A DNA stretch of 64,000 nucleotides from Verpa conica (taxonomy: Eukaryota; Ascomycota; Pezizomycetes; Pezizales; Morchellaceae). Below the pieces are notes generated by a model. It was given only the letters and a program-made list of their open reading frames with translations, searched no databases and had not been told where the DNA came from. The position numbers and the translations under genes are program-made. Within the stretch, counting starts at the first letter, position 1, and every line of letters begins with the position of its first letter. The stretch is from NCBI GenBank assembly GCA_033030425.1, contig JAUFSD010000007.1, forward strand, positions 682,001 through 746,000, read 5' to 3'. This document shows positions 60,777-64,000 of this stretch, piece by piece.

Positions 60777-62834
60777 TTACAACACAAATACACCCACGGC
60801 TGCAGCAATCAAAAACATTCCAACACTCCATGCCTCTGGCCTTCCAGCAATATTCTTTATTGAGATCTCGGCAGCTGGTTCATACTCAGCAGCCTGTACA
60901 GTCTCCCGGGTTCCGTTCCAGCAGTAATCTTGGAAGCATTTCTGGCACTGCGCAGTCTGAGTAGCTCCTGTTCTCTCCTGCTGTCTGTGGACAATCGCAC
61001 ACCCAACACAAGCAGCCCAGGTTGAGTCTAGGGTCCCATTACCACGAGTAGCAACATTGTATCCGTTCTCAATCATCAGGTCACGCTCACGTTGAGTGTA
61101 GTCAAGATCAGTGGTAGAAATATTAGAGTTGAAAGAATATGGTGCATTCGGGATGTAGACAATCAATGGTGGGACCCTGTCTAGATCAGTGGTAATATTG
61201 CTACCACTGCAGCCAAAAAATGTCGGTCGGTTGTTGAGTCCCTGGCCAATAAAAGTGTTTACGTCGGGAATAGCTGGGAAGAATGTCCCGTTGGACATGT
61301 TGCCAGTGACGTGCCTCTCATAGGTTGCAATTATGGCAGTACCGTTAGGCCAATTGGAGTTACTGCCATTGAGACGGACAGTGTCGGCGGAGTTATCCAT
61401 AGCAAAGATAACATCAACCTTGCGGACTGGCTGGATGAGAGGGTGCAGAGGAATATTCTGTCCATCAAGACCACCATCAACAAGAGTAAGATCACGCGTC
61501 CTAGCTGAGGGGTTGATATCGGGGTTGACAGCGAAAAACGGGTTTGGTGAGTAGTCTGCAATGTCGGCTTCCTTAGCTGAGAGGAAACTAAGTGAAGTCT
61601 CAATCAAATCACGGAGAACACCAGTGAGACCGAAGCTGTCGAGCATCATGAGGCCGGTGTTGAATAATGAGGATGAAGTTCCCATGATAAACCTATTAAT
61701 GTTAACTGAGATATCCACAGCTAAAAAAACCAGGTAATTCAACATACCCAGCATTGTCAAAACCTCTAATGCACACATTCCTTTCATTTGGCACACCATT
61801 GGTCATGTTGGTACCTAAATACTTCATTGGTGTGAATGCGAACAAAGTAGGGTCAAATGATCCAAATTCAAACACATTATACTCATAAACAGTCGCATTG
61901 CTTGAAATAATTAACTCCCCCGGATTCCTTCCATCAGCAACAATTATTGGAAATGGCATAGTTGCGGCGACAAAGTCATCACTCTCCGCAATAGAAGAAT
62001 AAGTCACACCAGGGCCACCATCAGTCAAGTTAATAAACTGCCTAGACAGCGCTCTTGACCAATAATCGGTCAAAGAAATGTCGAATCCTGCGTCCTGCTT
62101 ATCAGAGACTTCCTGGTGGAGGTCGTTGTAGTAAACAGTTGTGTCCACAATCTTTAGAGCACCCTCGGGGGCTAGGATGCTATTCTCGAAATCCCACACA
62201 TTCCCGGCATCCTGAAGCCTCTGCACCGTGGTAAAGTTATTGATAACGATACTACCAAGCAGCCAACTCCCCCCCGACAGTCCTGCAACATATGTTGCAC
62301 TCTGCAACAGTCCACCGAGATGTCCCACGGCCGTTGAGCCCGCTGTCCTGCTATCGAAAGCAGCAAATTCACCTGCACCATTGAGAAGCGCCCGATACCC
62401 ACCACCGGAAAACGCAATACCGATGGTTGGAGAGTATGATGACATGAATGCAGCGACATCGAAATCAACCATAGACGCACGGTTCAGGAAATCAATTAGG
62501 GCTTTATCTGTAACCGTGTGACGCTTTGTTACCCATTCCCTCTCGCTATCAGAGATATTGACAGCGCTACGAAGCAATGGTGTATTTGGACATGAAACGT
62601 TGCCTGGAGCGTAGCCCCCACTGGGCGAATCTGATACTGCACGCTGGACGATCTCATTGATTTCTGAAGGAAGAGCACTGGCTTGCACACCTGCCGCACG
62701 AAAATAAAATAAAAGTTGGTTAGCTGATGCTTGCTGTTTACACTGGTGTTGTCAGTAGCAACGGAGGGGATTATCTCACTAGAAAGTACTGAAATTGCTG
62801 TCAACAGCACTGAAGCACCTGAAGATACACGCAT
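60777..62834 (-). CDS. Lysophospholipase / phospholipase B, GPI-anchor type
   Basis: Three exons: 62834-62744, 62690-61748 and 61692-60777, giving 649 residues. A signal peptide opens the protein (MRVSSGASVLLTAISVLSS). The cPLA2-type catalytic domain contains IGIAFSGGGYRALLNGAG, the nucleophile motif GLSGGSWLLGS, a conserved DAGF, the FIMGTSSSLFN block right after intron 2, and the catalytic Asp in LVDGGLDGQNIPLHPL. Many NXT/NXS sequons are present. The C-terminus is Cys-rich (CVGCAIVHRQQ, CQKCFQDYCW) and ends in a hydrophobic stretch (WSVGMFLIAAAVGVFVL) typical of a GPI signal. These enzymes remove acyl chains from phospholipids and lysophospholipids at the cell surface; in some fungi they aid nutrition or host interaction. 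Size is as expected for fungal PLB. Confidence 0.93.
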
Positions 62835-64000
62835 TGTGACTGATACGCAGCGATAGATAGCCGATCGGAATTGAGAGAAAACGAAAAAGGTGGGAAGGAA
62901 AGAAGTGGGGGAATCAGGTTATGAAGCTGGTTTACTCCCTCCAGCCCTCTATGCAATCAGATGGCTGGGAGGCTTGAAAGTGGTGTCTCAGCTGAACTGC
63001 TGCGCGTGAATGTGCAGGGAAAAACAACAAATGAAACTATTTGGGATATCCTATAAGAATGTGACTCCAGCTGTGTCGAGCGACAGTTAAATAATGCGAA
63101 AAGAAAAATAACCAGGTCTAGTGGTGTCGTCGACCTGTAACCTATATATCGGTGAATAGCCCCCCTACTGACTGTGGTTGTTTGCCGCTGATGTGTAGTG
63201 AAGTGAGATGTAAAAATAAAAAGGTGAAAGGATGGACGTAGCGTGTTCTATCAACCTCCTAGATTACTCTACCACCTATACCTCGCCCTTACTTGGCGCT
63301 CTCTTTTACATCACGGTGCATTGGTAAGGCTTTCTTTTTTACGGTTAAAGCAATAACCTCTCCAGCCAAATCAAGTTGTGGTCCCGGGACTCGGATGTTC
63401 CGTTCAGGAAGGACTCTAGATGGTCCTTATGGTATAGCAGCGGTATAGCAGCGGGAGTGGCCCTACCCTGCGATGCGTTTCACGGCCATGGCTCAGATTC
63501 GATCTCCCGCTGCACATGCGCTGCGTCGGCGCTTAGAGTAAATATGTCAGAAAAACTTTCCTCAAAAGATACTTTTTGAACCTGAGTACTGTTGCATGCA
63601 TATATTTAAACAAGACCATATGAAAGAAGCTTGGTAGAAGATATTGAGAAACGCGGGTAGCAAGCAAGGGGGAGGGGTTCTTAGGCAAATACTACGACGA
63701 GAATCCTCACCGAGTATATGGAGGCCTTAATCTCTTTTTACTCGTGTTTACAGAACGGCTTGCTATTACATACCGTTAAAAAAAATGTACCCACATGTAG
63801 TCTAAGCGTAGGTTATTTCGGAAAGATCTTGCAATTACAGGTGCAAGAAGCTGATGTACCTCAGCTTTGGCGTAAAACACGACATAATAATGGAACCACG
63901 TTAGCGGTGCCCCCTGCCTTATCGGGAACCCTTTATCCGGTGGTCAAGGATTTGTGATGATCCGCTTTCTGGGGCTGTGCACCTTAATTTTAAAGCCCTT
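62835..64000. other. 3' end of the window, no gene recognised
   Basis: Upstream region of the phospholipase B gene plus about 1 kb with short unconnected open frames (63376-63579, 63718-63957). No motif was recognised; a gene continuing beyond the edge cannot be excluded. Confidence 0.4.

Overview
The window is nuclear DNA of a filamentous ascomycete (Pezizomycotina). The genes are split by short introns (about 40-100 nt, GT...AG with CTAAC/CTGAC-like branch sites), and the gene set is typically fungal: a KRE2/MNT1-family mannosyltransferase, a fungal tetraspanin, PDR-type ABC transporter, phospholipase B, an NLR-like NACHT-ankyrin protein and a Tad-like LINE. Long gene-poor spacers, relics and transposons suggest a fairly large, repeat-bearing genome, possibly Pezizomycetes; the class is a guess. 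I recognised no tRNA, rRNA or CRISPR array. Exon structures were worked out by hand from splice signals, phase and protein-family continuity. For the genes where I added up the exon lengths, they give whole-codon reading frames.

Layout. 1-7.3 kb: a GT15 alpha-mannosyltransferase, a BRCT-WGR-PARP poly(ADP-ribose) polymerase and a small unknown membrane-anchored protein, all on +. 9-13.4 kb: a short-chain dehydrogenase/polyol reductase, two tandem TA-flanked MITEs and a Tsp3-like tetraspanin. 15.2-19.8 kb: a secreted PhoD-like phosphatase and an alpha/beta hydrolase. 20-28.8 kb: a nine-exon CorA-like membrane protein on -, decayed fragments of related genes on both sides of a senescence/spartin-domain gene. 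28.9-32.6 kb: a secreted SGNH (CE16-like) esterase and a SERAC1-like hydrolase with a Lys-Pro-rich linker and coiled coil, both on -. 33.6-40.4 kb: an RBR ubiquitin ligase (+) and a full-size PDR ABC transporter (-). 40.7-45.9 kb: a 5.1-kb LINE with a poly(A) tail and perfect 16-bp target-site duplication, inserted 325 bp upstream of the ABC transporter start codon. 45.9-49.5 kb: gene desert. 49.5-53.2 kb: a divergent pair, a peroxisomal-type DHAP/glycerol-3-phosphate acyltransferase (-) and Mediator subunit Med8 (+). 54-58 kb: a NACHT-ankyrin NLR-like protein. 59.1-62.8 kb: an MPDU1/Lec35 homologue and a GPI-type phospholipase B, both on -.

There is no biosynthetic cluster or operon-like unit. 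Themes recur: glycosylation (GT15 and MPDU1 both serve mannosylation in the secretory pathway), lipid metabolism (acyltransferase, phospholipase B), and accessory fungal innate-immunity-type modules (NACHT-ankyrin, stand-alone SERAC1-like domain, multiplying CorA-like genes) interspersed with mobile elements.
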